Shown here: in pieces, positions 28,501 through 37,800 of the stretch
Numbering within the stretch: the stretch's first letter is position 1
How the letters are laid out: each line of letters opens with the position of its first letter
Source: Phaeodactylibacter xiamenensis
Lineage (GTDB): Bacteria > Bacteroidota > Bacteroidia > Chitinophagales > Saprospiraceae
Assembly (NCBI RefSeq): GCF_000759025.1
Contig: NZ_JPOS01000020.1
Span: forward strand, 62,001-126,000
Reading direction: 5' to 3'
Length of the DNA stretch: 64,000 nucleotides
The notes under the pieces: model-generated
The model's database searches: none
What the model was told of the DNA's origin: nothing
The model's input: the letters and a program-made list of their open reading frames with translations, nothing else
Program-made: the position numbers and the translations under genes

Positions 28501-31075
28501 TGGGTTCAGCTATAGCTGGTCCGGGCCCAACAACTTCTCCAGCAACCAAAGCCTGGTGGCCAACCTGGTCGCAGGCCAATACACGGTTGTTGTCACAGAT
28601 GTGAATAACTGTACCGCATCGGAAGTATATACCATAGATGAACCGAACGCTGCGCTCGCCGTCCAGAATATTGATGCAACACCGATTGATCAGGGACTGG
28701 ATGGTGCGGTAAACCTGCAGGTAAATGGCGGTACTATGCCGTACACTTACAGCTGGACAGGCCCGGGCAACTTCAACTCTTCCGCTTCCAGCCTTGTCAA
28801 CCTCAATGAGCAGGGCGAGTACTGCGTCACCATCACAGATGCGAACGATTGTACGACAACTGCTTGTGTTGCGGTTGAACAAGTGCTTCGGATCAACAGC
28901 AACATTACCGATGCCTGCTTTGGTGAAGCTACAGGTGCAATTGAGCTGAACGCAGACGGAGGGGTGCCTCCGTATACCTATGCCTGGACGGGCACAACGG
29001 CAACCGGAGCAACGGCAACCGGGCTTACTGCAGGTAGCTATTCCGTTACTGTAACGGACAGCAATAACGAAACGGCGAGTATGACCTTCATCGTGGACGA
29101 GTCGCCTGAGATCAACTTCAACCCAACTCTGATCCCGGTCACTGGCTCATCAACCAATACCAATGGTTCCATAACACTGAATGCCACTGGCGGTACAAGC
29201 CCGCTGACATACCAATGGAGCGGCCCCAACGGCTTTAGCGCAAACGACCCCAGTATTACAAACCTGGGAACTGGTGAGTACTGCGTGACAATCACCGATA
29301 ATAACTTCAACAATATTTGTAGCAAGGATACCTGCTTCAATGTGTACTTCGCTGATCCAATGGGAGCGCCAGAGATAACTGCGGTAGGCACGACCTGTTC
29401 TAACACAGAGGACGGTTCGCTGGAGATCCAGATCAATGGTGGCGTACCAAACTATACGATTGAAATCACGGATTCAGAAGGGCAGGTGACGCCCTACACT
29501 GCCACTGATAATACCTTTACCGTCAATGATCTGCCTCCGGGGTCTACCATGATTGTGATTACTGATTTGCTGGGCAGTGAAACGACTACAACGATTTCGA
29601 TTCCGAGCCCGGCACCGCTTCAGGTTCAGGCACCAGACTACCGGCATGCAACAGAGGGGAACTGTAATGGACAGATTTCCGTAAGCATCTCCGGTGGTAC
29701 ACCTCAGTATACAGTCAACTGGAACAACGGCAGCATAGGGGCAAGTATTGGCGGGCTTTGTGCTGATCAGTGGTACGTGCCAACAGTGACCGATGCCAAT
29801 GGCTGTATTATCGAAGTGGATTCTATATTCATCAACAACTTTGACGTGCAGGTTGGCGACGTAGAATTTACAAGCTGTCCGGATGACACCAACGGCGCTA
29901 TTGACATAGACGTAGTTGGTGGTGATCCGAACTATACTTTTGTCTGGAATGATGCCAACGGTAATCAGGTTTCTAACATGGAGGACCCAACAGGGCTCAT
30001 CGCAGGGACCTATACATTGATCATCACCGAGGCATCAGGTAATATGCTGACCCGTCAGGTAGTCATCGAGACAGAGTCTGCTCTGGCCGTGGCGATCACT
30101 TCTGAGGAGAACTACAATGGTTTTGATGTTAGCTGTCCGGATGCTGCGGACGGAGCACTAAGTGCTACAGCCACAGGCAGCAGCGGCTATTTGTACGAGT
30201 GGACCAATGTGGAAACCAGTATGCTGGTCGGTACCGGACAAAATATTGAAGACCTGCCTGCAGGTACTTACCAGCTGATGGTACAAGATGAAGTAGGCTG
30301 TACATCAACCAATCAGATCGAGCTCACTGCACCCGATACTATTGAGGTAGAAGCCTTCATTCAGGATGTGCTTTGCCACGACGGCAGAAACGGTGCTATT
30401 ACGGCAAATGTCGATGGCGGTATTGAGCCACTGGATTACTTCTGGAGCAATGGTGGTTTTGGAAACCGCATTACTCAACTGGAGCCGGCCGCCTACTCCG
30501 TGACCGTACTCGACGGCAATAATTGCCAGCAGACCGCTACTTTCGAGGTCGAAAATCCGGAACCGATCACTGTAACCTTTGAGACGGAACCCGCGACAGA
30601 GGGCTGTAACGGTTCCGTGGAGGCTATCGTGGACGGCGGTACTGGCCCTTACACTTTCAACTGGGGACAGTCTGACCTACAGGATGCACAGCTGCTTGAT
30701 CTTTGCTTCGGCGAGTATTTCCTTCAGGTGCGCGACCGTAATGGCTGCCTCTCTGAGAATACCTCTGTTCGGGTGGAAGACCGGCGCTTCCCATGTTTCT
30801 CAGACCGCATTATCCTTACACCAGACAATGACGGTGCCAACGAAGAGTTCATCATCCTCTGTGTCAATGAATTCCCGGATAACCACCTGCAGATTTTCAA
30901 CCGCTGGGGACAGTTGGTATTTGAAGCGAATAACTACGACAACACCTGGAACGGTGTCACTCAGGATGGTGCACCACTGCCGGAAGGGCCGTACTACTAC
31001 GTACTGGACTATACCGACCCGGAAGGCAACCCTCGTCAGCAGCGAGGTTCACTGACTATTCTTCGTGAAGATTAA
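24419..31075 (+). CDS. Multi-cohesin scaffold, main part: cohesin-like and SprB-like repeats with T9SS type B C-terminus
   Basis: 2,218 codons in the frame restored after the 5-base deletion. The listed start (GTG at 24419) is only the first start-like codon, not a true start. It completes cohesin-like domain 4 and adds domains 5-11, up to about 27695 (motifs FTVSYN, VTINWFENSLTP, LPNGSVLLEVCF, IEFSD). From about 27715 to 30790 comes a long series of SprB-like repeats (DVDCFGENTGAIALTVNGG, YSYNW, AGNYTVTVTD). The last 95 residues are a gliding-motility-associated type B C-terminal domain (IILTPDNDGANEEF, LQIFNRWGQLVFE, YYYVLDYTD). It should sit on the cell surface, held by the PorP/SprF-like protein encoded next. 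Eleven cohesin-like domains make it a candidate scaffold for dockerin-bearing neighbours. Confidence 0.9.
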   Translation: MAGNIANPSPGFVTINWFENSLTPITLPNGSVLLEVCFDAIGSGTTDVEITSDVAAIEFSDINENVIPLVSNDGTVTINGGPPPTGDLTLTVEDATVNQGDNVCLALEIDNFEDLIGMSFTVSYNASQLSYTGVSNLNSNLPGFSVAGNIANPSPGFVTINWFENSLTPITLPNGSVLLEVCFDAIGSGTTDVEITSDVAAIEFSDINENVIPLVSNDGTVTINGGPPPTGDLTLTVEDATVNQGDNVCLALEIDNFEDLIGMSFTVSYNASQLSYTGVSNLNSNLPGFSVAGNIANPSPGFVTINWFENSLTPITLPNGSVLLEVCFDAIGSGTTDVEITSDVAAIEFSDINENVIPLVSNDGTVTINGGAPPTGDLTLTVGNASANQGQTVCVPVTVDNFTDLVGMSFTVSYDESLLTYTNVQNLTGNLPGFSVAGNIGNPGPGQVTVNWFENSLTPTSLPNGTVLFEVCFEALGGGSAAVDITSEVAAIEFSDADENVIPPVIDNGTITISGDPAPTGLFLTIDDQTVDPGDQFCTSVKAFNFEDVVGMSFTISYNPNVLALDDITSLTSNLPGFTEAANIGTPSAGFITVNWFENSLTPTDLPDGEVLFDICFTATGSGITSDIEFTSDVAAIEFSDANEDIIPFGSDPGTITFTGVTTDLTLTAGSIDVGPAESFCVPVTVQNFEDIVGMSFTLNYDETHLSFDQVTNLTTNLTGFTTAGNIGNPSAGFITVNWFENSLIPTSLPDNEVLFEVCFTALGVDGSCSDLEFTSDVAAIEFSDADENVIPAFFEDGTVCIEDGVPGQVQVEVGDASVDLDAAVCVPVSVDAFTDITDFGFTLEYDANELQFDNLNAITSMLPNFTAANINTSTPGVISISWSGAAATLANGTVLFDLCFTAIGTEDTCSDVVITGSAEPINFTSSTLGSLSFSGEEGTICINSAFDGFRLSIPDQTVQPGDQVCVPVNVLNFLDVVGFAFTINYDQTQLSFQNISNLNPSIPDFSLAGNFGTPTQIGAGNISVNWFSQSITPVNLPNGAALFEICFTAIGDDGDMSDITFSSSVTPIEISDSNGDVIPFNSLPGTITISAVQPPSIAQVNITDVDCFGENTGAIALTVNGGTGGPYSYNWNNNATTATINNLAAGNYTVTVTDMGSGGLTTTATYTVDGPSSAVSLSGGVTAPTCLNGTNGAINLNISGGNPGYTISWDSGIQSGQTNPSNLPGGTYCVTVTDENGCTAENCYNVPNGTGQGGTINSTVEDESCAGENDGSIALSVSGAVGTANYFWSTAPGVPGASTLNNLSPGTYSVTVLDDASCQSTASFQIDDASPINLLEGVTDVSCAGEATGVINLAVSGGNGGFSYSWSGPNNFSSNQSLVANLVAGQYTVVVTDVNNCTASEVYTIDEPNAALAVQNIDATPIDQGLDGAVNLQVNGGTMPYTYSWTGPGNFNSSASSLVNLNEQGEYCVTITDANDCTTTACVAVEQVLRINSNITDACFGEATGAIELNADGGVPPYTYAWTGTTATGATATGLTAGSYSVTVTDSNNETASMTFIVDESPEINFNPTLIPVTGSSTNTNGSITLNATGGTSPLTYQWSGPNGFSANDPSITNLGTGEYCVTITDNNFNNICSKDTCFNVYFADPMGAPEITAVGTTCSNTEDGSLEIQINGGVPNYTIEITDSEGQVTPYTATDNTFTVNDLPPGSTMIVITDLLGSETTTTISIPSPAPLQVQAPDYRHATEGNCNGQISVSISGGTPQYTVNWNNGSIGASIGGLCADQWYVPTVTDANGCIIEVDSIFINNFDVQVGDVEFTSCPDDTNGAIDIDVVGGDPNYTFVWNDANGNQVSNMEDPTGLIAGTYTLIITEASGNMLTRQVVIETESALAVAITSEENYNGFDVSCPDAADGALSATATGSSGYLYEWTNVETSMLVGTGQNIEDLPAGTYQLMVQDEVGCTSTNQIELTAPDTIEVEAFIQDVLCHDGRNGAITANVDGGIEPLDYFWSNGGFGNRITQLEPAAYSVTVLDGNNCQQTATFEVENPEPITVTFETEPATEGCNGSVEAIVDGGTGPYTFNWGQSDLQDAQLLDLCFGEYFLQVRDRNGCLSENTSVRVEDRRFPCFSDRIILTPDNDGANEEFIILCVNEFPDNHLQIFNRWGQLVFEANNYDNTWNGVTQDGAPLPEGPYYYVLDYTDPEGNPRQQRGSLTILRED

Positions 31076-31140
31076 TAAGATATACGGAGCAGGTGGCTTC
31101 CTGCCCCTGCTCCATTCTTCAACCCTCAACCGATTTGACG

Positions 31141-32067
31141 ATGAAAAGTAAATTTCTACTCCTCCTTTTTTGCTGCCTGGCGACCTGGCAGTTGGCAACG
31201 GCTCAGGATGAAGCCATTTTCGGGCATTACAACCTGACGCCGGTTTTGATCAACCCCAGTGCAGTAGGTTTCGACAATTCCTACCAGCTGCAGCTGAACG
31301 CCCGGGCACAGTGGTCGGGTTTTTCAGATGCCCCTACCACCTATGCAGCGCAGTACAATGGTCCGCTGGGAGATAACTTTGGCCTGGGTGTAGGCGTCCT
31401 AACCGAGTCTGCTGCGCAATTGCAGCGCCTGCGTGCACACCTGAACTATGCCTTCCGGTTTGATATCAGCGATAATATCAAACTGGCAGCTGGATTCCAG
31501 GCAGAATACCAGCAAATGACGCTTGACAACAGCGTTATGACCAACAACTTTGTTGATTTTAACGATCAGCTGGTACAAGACTTTATGAATGGCGAAGGCG
31601 AGTTCGACGCCGCCTTAGGGTTCTTCAGCTCGTTTGGTGAAAACACACGGGTAGGGCTCTCTTTCACTAATCTGGTCCGGTCCCGCATTTCTCAGGGCAC
31701 AGACGAGTCTATTCTGGAGTATTACACCTTCTTTGCCAGCCACAGGATGGAGGTGGAAGATCTGGATTTCTCCTTTGAGCCATCTGTTATGCTGCGGAAC
31801 GTTCGGGACGTGCCTTCCCAAATTGATATCAATCTGATGGCCCGGTTCATGGACAATCAGCTGACAACAGGTCTGTCTTACCGTTCGCTAGGTGCATTGG
31901 GTATTCTTCTGGGCACTCAGCTATCTATGGGGGAGACCAGCAACATTCAGATTTACTACAGCTACGACGTCTTCTTTCAGCAGTTTCAGAGCTACAATAA
32001 CGGCTCCCACGAAATCAGCCTGATCCTCGGTTTTGAGCGGGATAACAAGAAGCGCCGCCGTTACTAA
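31141..32067 (+). CDS. PorP/SprF-family outer-membrane protein
   Basis: 308 residues from the ATG at 31141, chosen because the signal peptide (MKSKFLLLLFCCLATWQLATAQ) starts there; the upstream in-frame start at 31093 adds 16 unsupported residues. The mature N-terminus shows the family hallmark FGHYNLTPVLINPSAVG, and the rest alternates amphipathic strands ending in LILGFERDNKKRRRY, consistent with a beta-barrel. In this family each member typically works with a partner that carries a type B T9SS C-terminus, attaching it to the surface (the SprB/SprF model). The partner is the scaffold encoded 65 bases upstream, so the two are probably one operon. Confidence 0.9.
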   Translation: MKSKFLLLLFCCLATWQLATAQDEAIFGHYNLTPVLINPSAVGFDNSYQLQLNARAQWSGFSDAPTTYAAQYNGPLGDNFGLGVGVLTESAAQLQRLRAHLNYAFRFDISDNIKLAAGFQAEYQQMTLDNSVMTNNFVDFNDQLVQDFMNGEGEFDAALGFFSSFGENTRVGLSFTNLVRSRISQGTDESILEYYTFFASHRMEVEDLDFSFEPSVMLRNVRDVPSQIDINLMARFMDNQLTTGLSYRSLGALGILLGTQLSMGETSNIQIYYSYDVFFQQFQSYNNGSHEISLILGFERDNKKRRRY

Positions 32068-32320
32068 TGGCATTTACTGCTGAGGGTTGAATGTTTGGCA
32101 AGGTGTTTGCTATACAATCACTGAATAGGTTAAGATCGCCCCGGTCATTGGGCTGTGGCTCCGTCTTGCTACTACATCTTAATTCGGTGATATTAGTGAA
32201 ACACTTCAAAAAGACAGGCCGTGTAACATGTTATGCTGCCGGGCAAATGATTGCCTAAAACGAATTTTGATGTAGTTATTTATTCGCCTGCGTGCGGGCT
32301 AAGCCTTCTGCTTCCCGCAT

Positions 32321-32366
32321 CCTCCCCCGTCCGGAATCTTCCGTGGAATATCCGGGCCGGGGGAGG
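32321..32366 (+). terminator. GC-rich hairpin downstream of the PorP/SprF-like gene
   Basis: CCTCCCCCG (32321-32329) pairs with CGGGGGAGG (32358-32366), with an inner CCGG/CCGG pairing, giving a 13-bp stem with small bulges. The T tail is weak (AAGTAGGTTTTCGG), so it may be a processing or stabilising hairpin rather than a terminator. It lies about 250 bases past the stop at 32067. A smaller hairpin is at 32242-32255 (GGCAA/TTGCC). Confidence 0.55.
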
Positions 32367-32543
32367 AAGTAGGTTTTCGGAAATCAGGGAAACTTTTCCT
32401 GAAACAAATTGAAACTTTTAAAATTTGATTCCGTAAACCTATATACGCAGCGCATAATCAGCTGCAAAGATTTAGGCGATTGGATTGTATGTGATTCACA
32501 AGAACCGTTTTTCAAGTTTATACTTAAATCGGTTTTTGGGATG

Positions 32544-32577
32544 GCCTCTCTTCTAACATTAGAAGGGGGGCTTTTTT
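32544..32577 (+). terminator. Intrinsic terminator far downstream of any gene
   Basis: GCCTCTCTTCT (32544-32554) pairs fully, counting two G-U pairs, with AGAAGGGGGGC (32561-32571) and is followed by TTTTTT. It is 480 bases after the PorP/SprF-like stop. It therefore ends either a long 3' tail or a separate short transcript starting around 32380-32460. Confidence 0.7.
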
Positions 32578-32699
32578 CTTTGCACCTCCTCTTTTCTACT
32601 TTCTCTCGGTTTTCTCTTCTTTTTTCTTCCATTTTTGATTTTTGGCACGCTTTTCGCAGTTATAGGTTTGAGTCAGTAGCCTTCAAACAGGCAAAACAA

Positions 32700-34800
32700 A
32701 ATTAGAGACGGCATACGTTTAGGTATGCTTGTGCTTTGTAAAGCAGGAAAGGACAGGTACTCTTAGAGGCTGTAAGGCTTCGGAGCGGCTGTCTGCCCGG
32801 TGTGATTCGGTAAAGTGCATGTTGCCCCTGGTCAGTCAGGGACGCATCTGGTGCATTCCCTGATACTCCGTTTTTCCATACTGTACAAAGTGCTATGGTA
32901 CAACGATTCTATTGCGGGCTGCCTTTGCGGGCAGCAACAGTGCATCAGTTGTTTGGTAACCCGGTAGAGACGCCCGAATGCTTACGTCATTCCGGTACCT
33001 GATCCAGGCCCCGACAGCTCCTCGTCCGTAGATGAAGAGGGTGCATGCAGCAATAGTGGAGTTGTGCCTACTCCTATAGTTTGACAGTTGGGCGGATTGC
33101 CTGCCTGTCACAAAGCGCTATGGAGTAGTCCGGTATCCGGAGATTGGAACTTCCATAATCCGGGTATCAGCAAAGGTCTCAGGTGTCTGGGAAAGGCTGA
33201 CTGCATCCATCCATCATGGCGTCAGCTTCAAAGCCCGGATACTGTAGAGACAGTGCCTGGGCTTTTGTCGTTTGTCCCGATTTGTTTTGCCAGTTCATGC
33301 CATGTAGGGATACATGCATCAAAGGGGCTGTAGCAGATGAAGTGCTATTTGAGGTCAACAAGAGTAAATATGCAAAACCTTCAAACATTGTTTTTCAGGT
33401 CAGGGCAGGCTTGTGCCTGCCCGCTGGCCTCGCTTTGGCATCCACCGGACAAGTTGATTCGAGTACGAATGTTCCGTAAAAGAATAGCCCCGGATCCACC
33501 TGTGAAGAAGACCAGGCATATTCCAAATGGGAATTTTTATGGATTCTGCCTTCGACTGGTGGGCAGGTTTTTTGAATCGGGCCGCGCAGGTACTGCTGTG
33601 CCGTACCTGCCTGATAGGAGCTCAGGTTCAGTAACTGTGGGTTATTGAAAATGACGTAGTAGGCCCGTGGATGTTTGGACAGGTTCACACCTTGTCCCGT
33701 AGCAGGCGAAAAGCCACAGCGCATACGCGGCAACCCAGGGATAACGGGCGTAGCCTGCATTTGCCTGAGCTGCATAATCCTGCAGGCTGGCGTAATGCTA
33801 AAGCCCCTATTGATACAGGTAAAACAAAACAGCAGTCAATAGGAGAGCACTGTGCTAGAATGGCTGTTAATGCCTGGTAGTCTGGGATTGCGCACCAGTG
33901 AAGGTTCTGGTATGAAATTGCTGTAAGGCCCTTTGGTCTGCAGTCAATACATGGCCTGACTGCAAGTAAAATTTGGCAGGCTTAGTAAGCAACTTAAACA
34001 AGGTGTCAGCCCCCCGTCACCTGAAAACAGGCACCCCACGCTATCAACTGTAACGGGCACCTGAATAAATTGTGATGCCATGAAAAAGGAAAGCCAATGC
34101 GAATGGCCGGCGGTGGGCTATCTCCATGCGAAGCTGCAGAAAGCAGAGCGCTGGCAGTCTGTCCAGTTGTGTTGGTCTGCCCGCATCGGGACTGTAGTGG
34201 CTTTTTAAGCATCGGTTGGAGTACGTTGAGAAGTATGCGGTGCGAGCATATCCTTCCTGTCCGGGAAGCAGATGCGGTCCAGGTTTCAAAAGGACTGGAC
34301 AGGCAAAACGTTTTTTCCGGTCGATGAGACGGAGGGAGAAAAATGCAAAACGATCAATCAATACGGTTATTGGTGATGCCGGCTCTGCATGGGGCCGGCC
34401 ACTTTTACCCCAAATCAGGATAATATGGCACATTGATAAGAAGACAAGACGGGCTTTGGAGAAGTATACCTTCAGTTGGGCAGGCTTCCCTTCAAAGGGC
34501 TGAGTAGTAAAGGCGCATGCAGCGTACCTTCTGCACGCAACCCGCAGCGGGGCCAGGTTGCCTCTGAATGCCACTTCTGCAAAGAGATAGCTGAACGAAT
34601 GAGAACGGGCTTACGGTAGCCGTTTGTAACCCTTCCTAACTTCTGTGAGCAGGAGCTTTCGTTGGATGCGCTACCGTACCAACCGGGGCATCCAAAATCA
34701 AGCCGTCTTTTTACGTGCCCGGCATGAGCCGGAGCCCCCTAATAGTTAGTCAGCGGCATAAGCTGCCATAATGCAGCCTGGCAGTGCTATGCCCCAAAAC
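32700..34800 (+). ncRNA. Candidate large structured non-coding RNA region (hairpin-dense, no genes)
   Basis: No reading frame here has protein-like features, yet inverted repeats follow each other every 50-150 bases. By eye: 32711/32723 (6 bp), 32732/32741 (5), 32836/32857 (7), 32918/32930 (6), 33082/33105 (6), 33230/33259 (7, with an inner 4-bp stem), 33397-33430 (14 bp with a 2-base bulge), 33586/33603 (8), 33627/33641 (9, one G-U), 33677-33697 (8, one bulge), 33939/33957 (8), 34378/34394 (6), 34604-34624 (7, one bulge), 34662/34688 (8) and 34755-34793 (6+6). Four perfect 8-bp stems with loops of 20 bases or less compare with roughly 0.5 expected by chance (my hand estimate). Strand and ends are unknown; plus strand is a guess from its neighbours. 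Confidence 0.4.
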
Positions 34801-34836
34801 AAAGTATTTCAGTATCACTCATAAACTACATCAAAA

Positions 34837-37800
34837 ATGAAACACTTATTAAAAAGCAACCAACATTCGGGCTGGCCACGCGCCACATACGCCCGAATAC
34901 TGCAAACCATCGGTATGTTGGCTTTTACCTTATTCACAGGCCCGGCTTTGTACGCTCAGTGTGACCTGGCCTGCAACGGAGGCAACCCCAACTTCCCCTT
35001 AAACATCCCGGTTAATGGCGATTGCAATGTCGAGCTTGCCCCGGAGGATGTGCTAGAAGTTCCGATCATCTGCCCCGGAGATAAAATCCTCACCATACGG
35101 GATACGATGAACAGCATCATCGTGTCTGGTACCAACCTCGTCCTATTTGACCCGGCGCCCTACGAAGGGCAGGTGCTGTCGGTAACGGTAACCGATGCCA
35201 CAACCGGAATTTTCTGCAACAGCTTCATACGTGCAGTAGACATCAGCCCCCCGGTAATTAGCTGTGTAAACGATACCATCAGTTGTATTGCGGATACTTC
35301 GGCGGTGGTCCTCGGTGCACCTGCCGTGAGCGATAACTGCTCAGACGATATTTCCCTGTCTTACTTCGACAACTTCACCAACTTTACCTGTGCTAACGAC
35401 AACAAAGCAATACTGGAACGGGTCTGGAGTGCTGCCGACGAACAGGGCAACACCTCTTCCTGCTCCCAGTTTATCCTGCTGGAGCGGCCAGACCTCAATA
35501 CGGATATTGAATTCCCACTGGATACTCTGCTCAGTTGCGAGGTGGGGGACCCAACCCTGAATATGACCGGGCAGCCGGAACTGTTTGGTATCATCATTGA
35601 GAACACCAATGAGTGCGACCTCAATGTGACCTTCAATGACGACACCCTCAACCTTTGCGGTAATATCGAATACCAGATACAGCGTACCTGGACGGTGACC
35701 GAGTCCTGTTCAGGCACTATGGCCACCGATCTGCAGCTAATAACAGTGGTGGATACCGTGGCGCCGGACATTACCTGTCCCGGGCCCATCACCGTATCCA
35801 CAAATACAGGCGCTTGCTGGGCTACGGTTACCCTCCCGCCGCCTACGGTAGTGGATAACTGCGACCCTGATGCTACCTTCTTTGTCAGTACCTCCTTCGG
35901 TGCTGTAGGCGTAGGGCCACATAATTTTGTGCCGGTAGGTACCCACACGATTCAGTACTCTTCCATCGATTTTTGTGGCAATTCCCAGAGTTGCACCACT
36001 ACACTGAATGTGGTAGACCAGGAACCGCCCACAGCGGTATGCGAAGAAACCACCGTTGTCAGCGTGTCCAACAACGGACAGGGGACGGTATTCGCCGCTA
36101 CCTTTAACGACGGGAGCAATGACAACTGCGCGCAGCAGCTTTTCTTCAAAGCCCGGCGTATGACGACCGGAAGCTGTAACGGGCTCAATGGTGATGATTC
36201 GAACATACCAGGCTATCAGGAATGGTTTGATGATAATGTCAGCTTCTGTTGTGAGGAGATTGACTCCACTGATATCAGAGTCATTCTGCGGGTCTACGAA
36301 ATTGACCCTGGTATTGGCCCTGTTGAGCCCACCCGGGAGCTACCTGGTGGTGACCTCTTTGGGCATTTTACAGAGTGCATGGTCAATGTGGAAGTACAGG
36401 ATAAGATCGCTCCGGTGGTCGTCTGCCCGCAAAATCAGACGATAGACTGTACCGACGACTACAGTGACCTGAGCATTTTTGGGAACGCTACGGTCATGGA
36501 CAACTGCTCTGCCGAGACGACTCTGGAAGAAACCGTTGATGTGGATAATTGCGGAGAGGGGACAATCACCCGGACCTTCTCCGCTGTGGACCCTTCCGGT
36601 AATATAGGAGGCTGTATTCAAACCATACAAGTGGTGAATCAAAATCCACTCACCCTGGGCCTTATCGATTTCCCGGATGATTACACCATCACCATTTGCG
36701 GTGCGCCTACTGACCCGGACGACCTGCCGCCCGGTTTTGATGAGCCTGTGGTTATGGACCCTGGTTGTTCAATGATTGGAATCAACCATACGGATGAGTT
36801 CTACGATGTGTCCTTCCCGGCCTGCTACAAAATACTTAGGGAGTGGGTAGTGCTGGACTGGTGTCAGTACGATCCGGAAAATCCATCAGCTGGGGGGCGC
36901 TTCTCAGACGTGCAGGTTATTAAAGTGGAGGATCTTAATCCTCCGGTTATGGTTTGCCCGGATGATGTGACTGTCGCGATGGGCTCCATGTGCGGGCAGG
37001 GCCCGGTGGTGCTTCCTGATGTGACTGCAGATGATTGCAGTACCAATATTCTTATTACCAATGACTCCCCCTATGCAGATGTGGGTGGCGCGAATGGCAG
37101 CGGCATTTACCCGGAGGGCACAACCGTTGTAAATTTCTATGCTAACGACCGCTGTGGCAATGTATCGACCTGCTCCGTGGAAGTAACGGTGGAAGATCAG
37201 ACCGCCCCACAGCCCGTCTGTATTGTCGGTCTGTCCATCAATCTGGCTATGATGAATGGAGAGCCTATGGCGATGATCAACGCTGGTGCCTTTGATGGCA
37301 GTACCATAGACAATTGTACCCCCGCCAATGAAATCGACCTTACCATCCGCCGCGCAGGCACCGGGCAGCCTACCACACCACAGCTGACGTTCACCTGCGA
37401 AGATGTGGGCAATCAGATGATTGAATTCTGGGCAGAGGATGCTTCCGGCAACAGTGCGCATTGCCTCACGGTCATTGCGGTACAAGATAACAACGGCGTA
37501 TGCCCGCAGGCCGCCAGCGGTATGATTGCAGGGGAAGTCACTACGGAGTCAGGACAGTATGTGGAAGGGGTCATGGTAGAAGTCATGAGCAGCGACCCGA
37601 TGATGGCATACACCACTAACGATGGTTTCTTCGAGCTGCTGGGCGTGCCCTTTGGCGGTAGCTACACGGTCCGCCCCGAGCGGAATGCTGACCCTCTGAA
37701 TGGCGTTTCCACACTAGACCTGATGTTTATCAGCCGTCATATACTGGGTGTGCAGCCTTTGAATACGCCCTACAAAATGATTGCTGCGGATGTTAACCGT

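Noticed and set aside
33395-34574. Short frames (126 and 176 codons on the minus strand) in the gene-free region
   Set aside because: Composition is not protein-like, there is no start context or domain, and they run across hairpins on both sides. I treat the region as non-coding.
32700-34800. Integron cassette array (attC sites) or tRNA cluster
   Set aside because: The hairpins lack the paired RYYYAAC/GTTRRRY core sites of attC, there are no cassette genes or integrase, and no TTCRA arm or CCA end of a tRNA was found.
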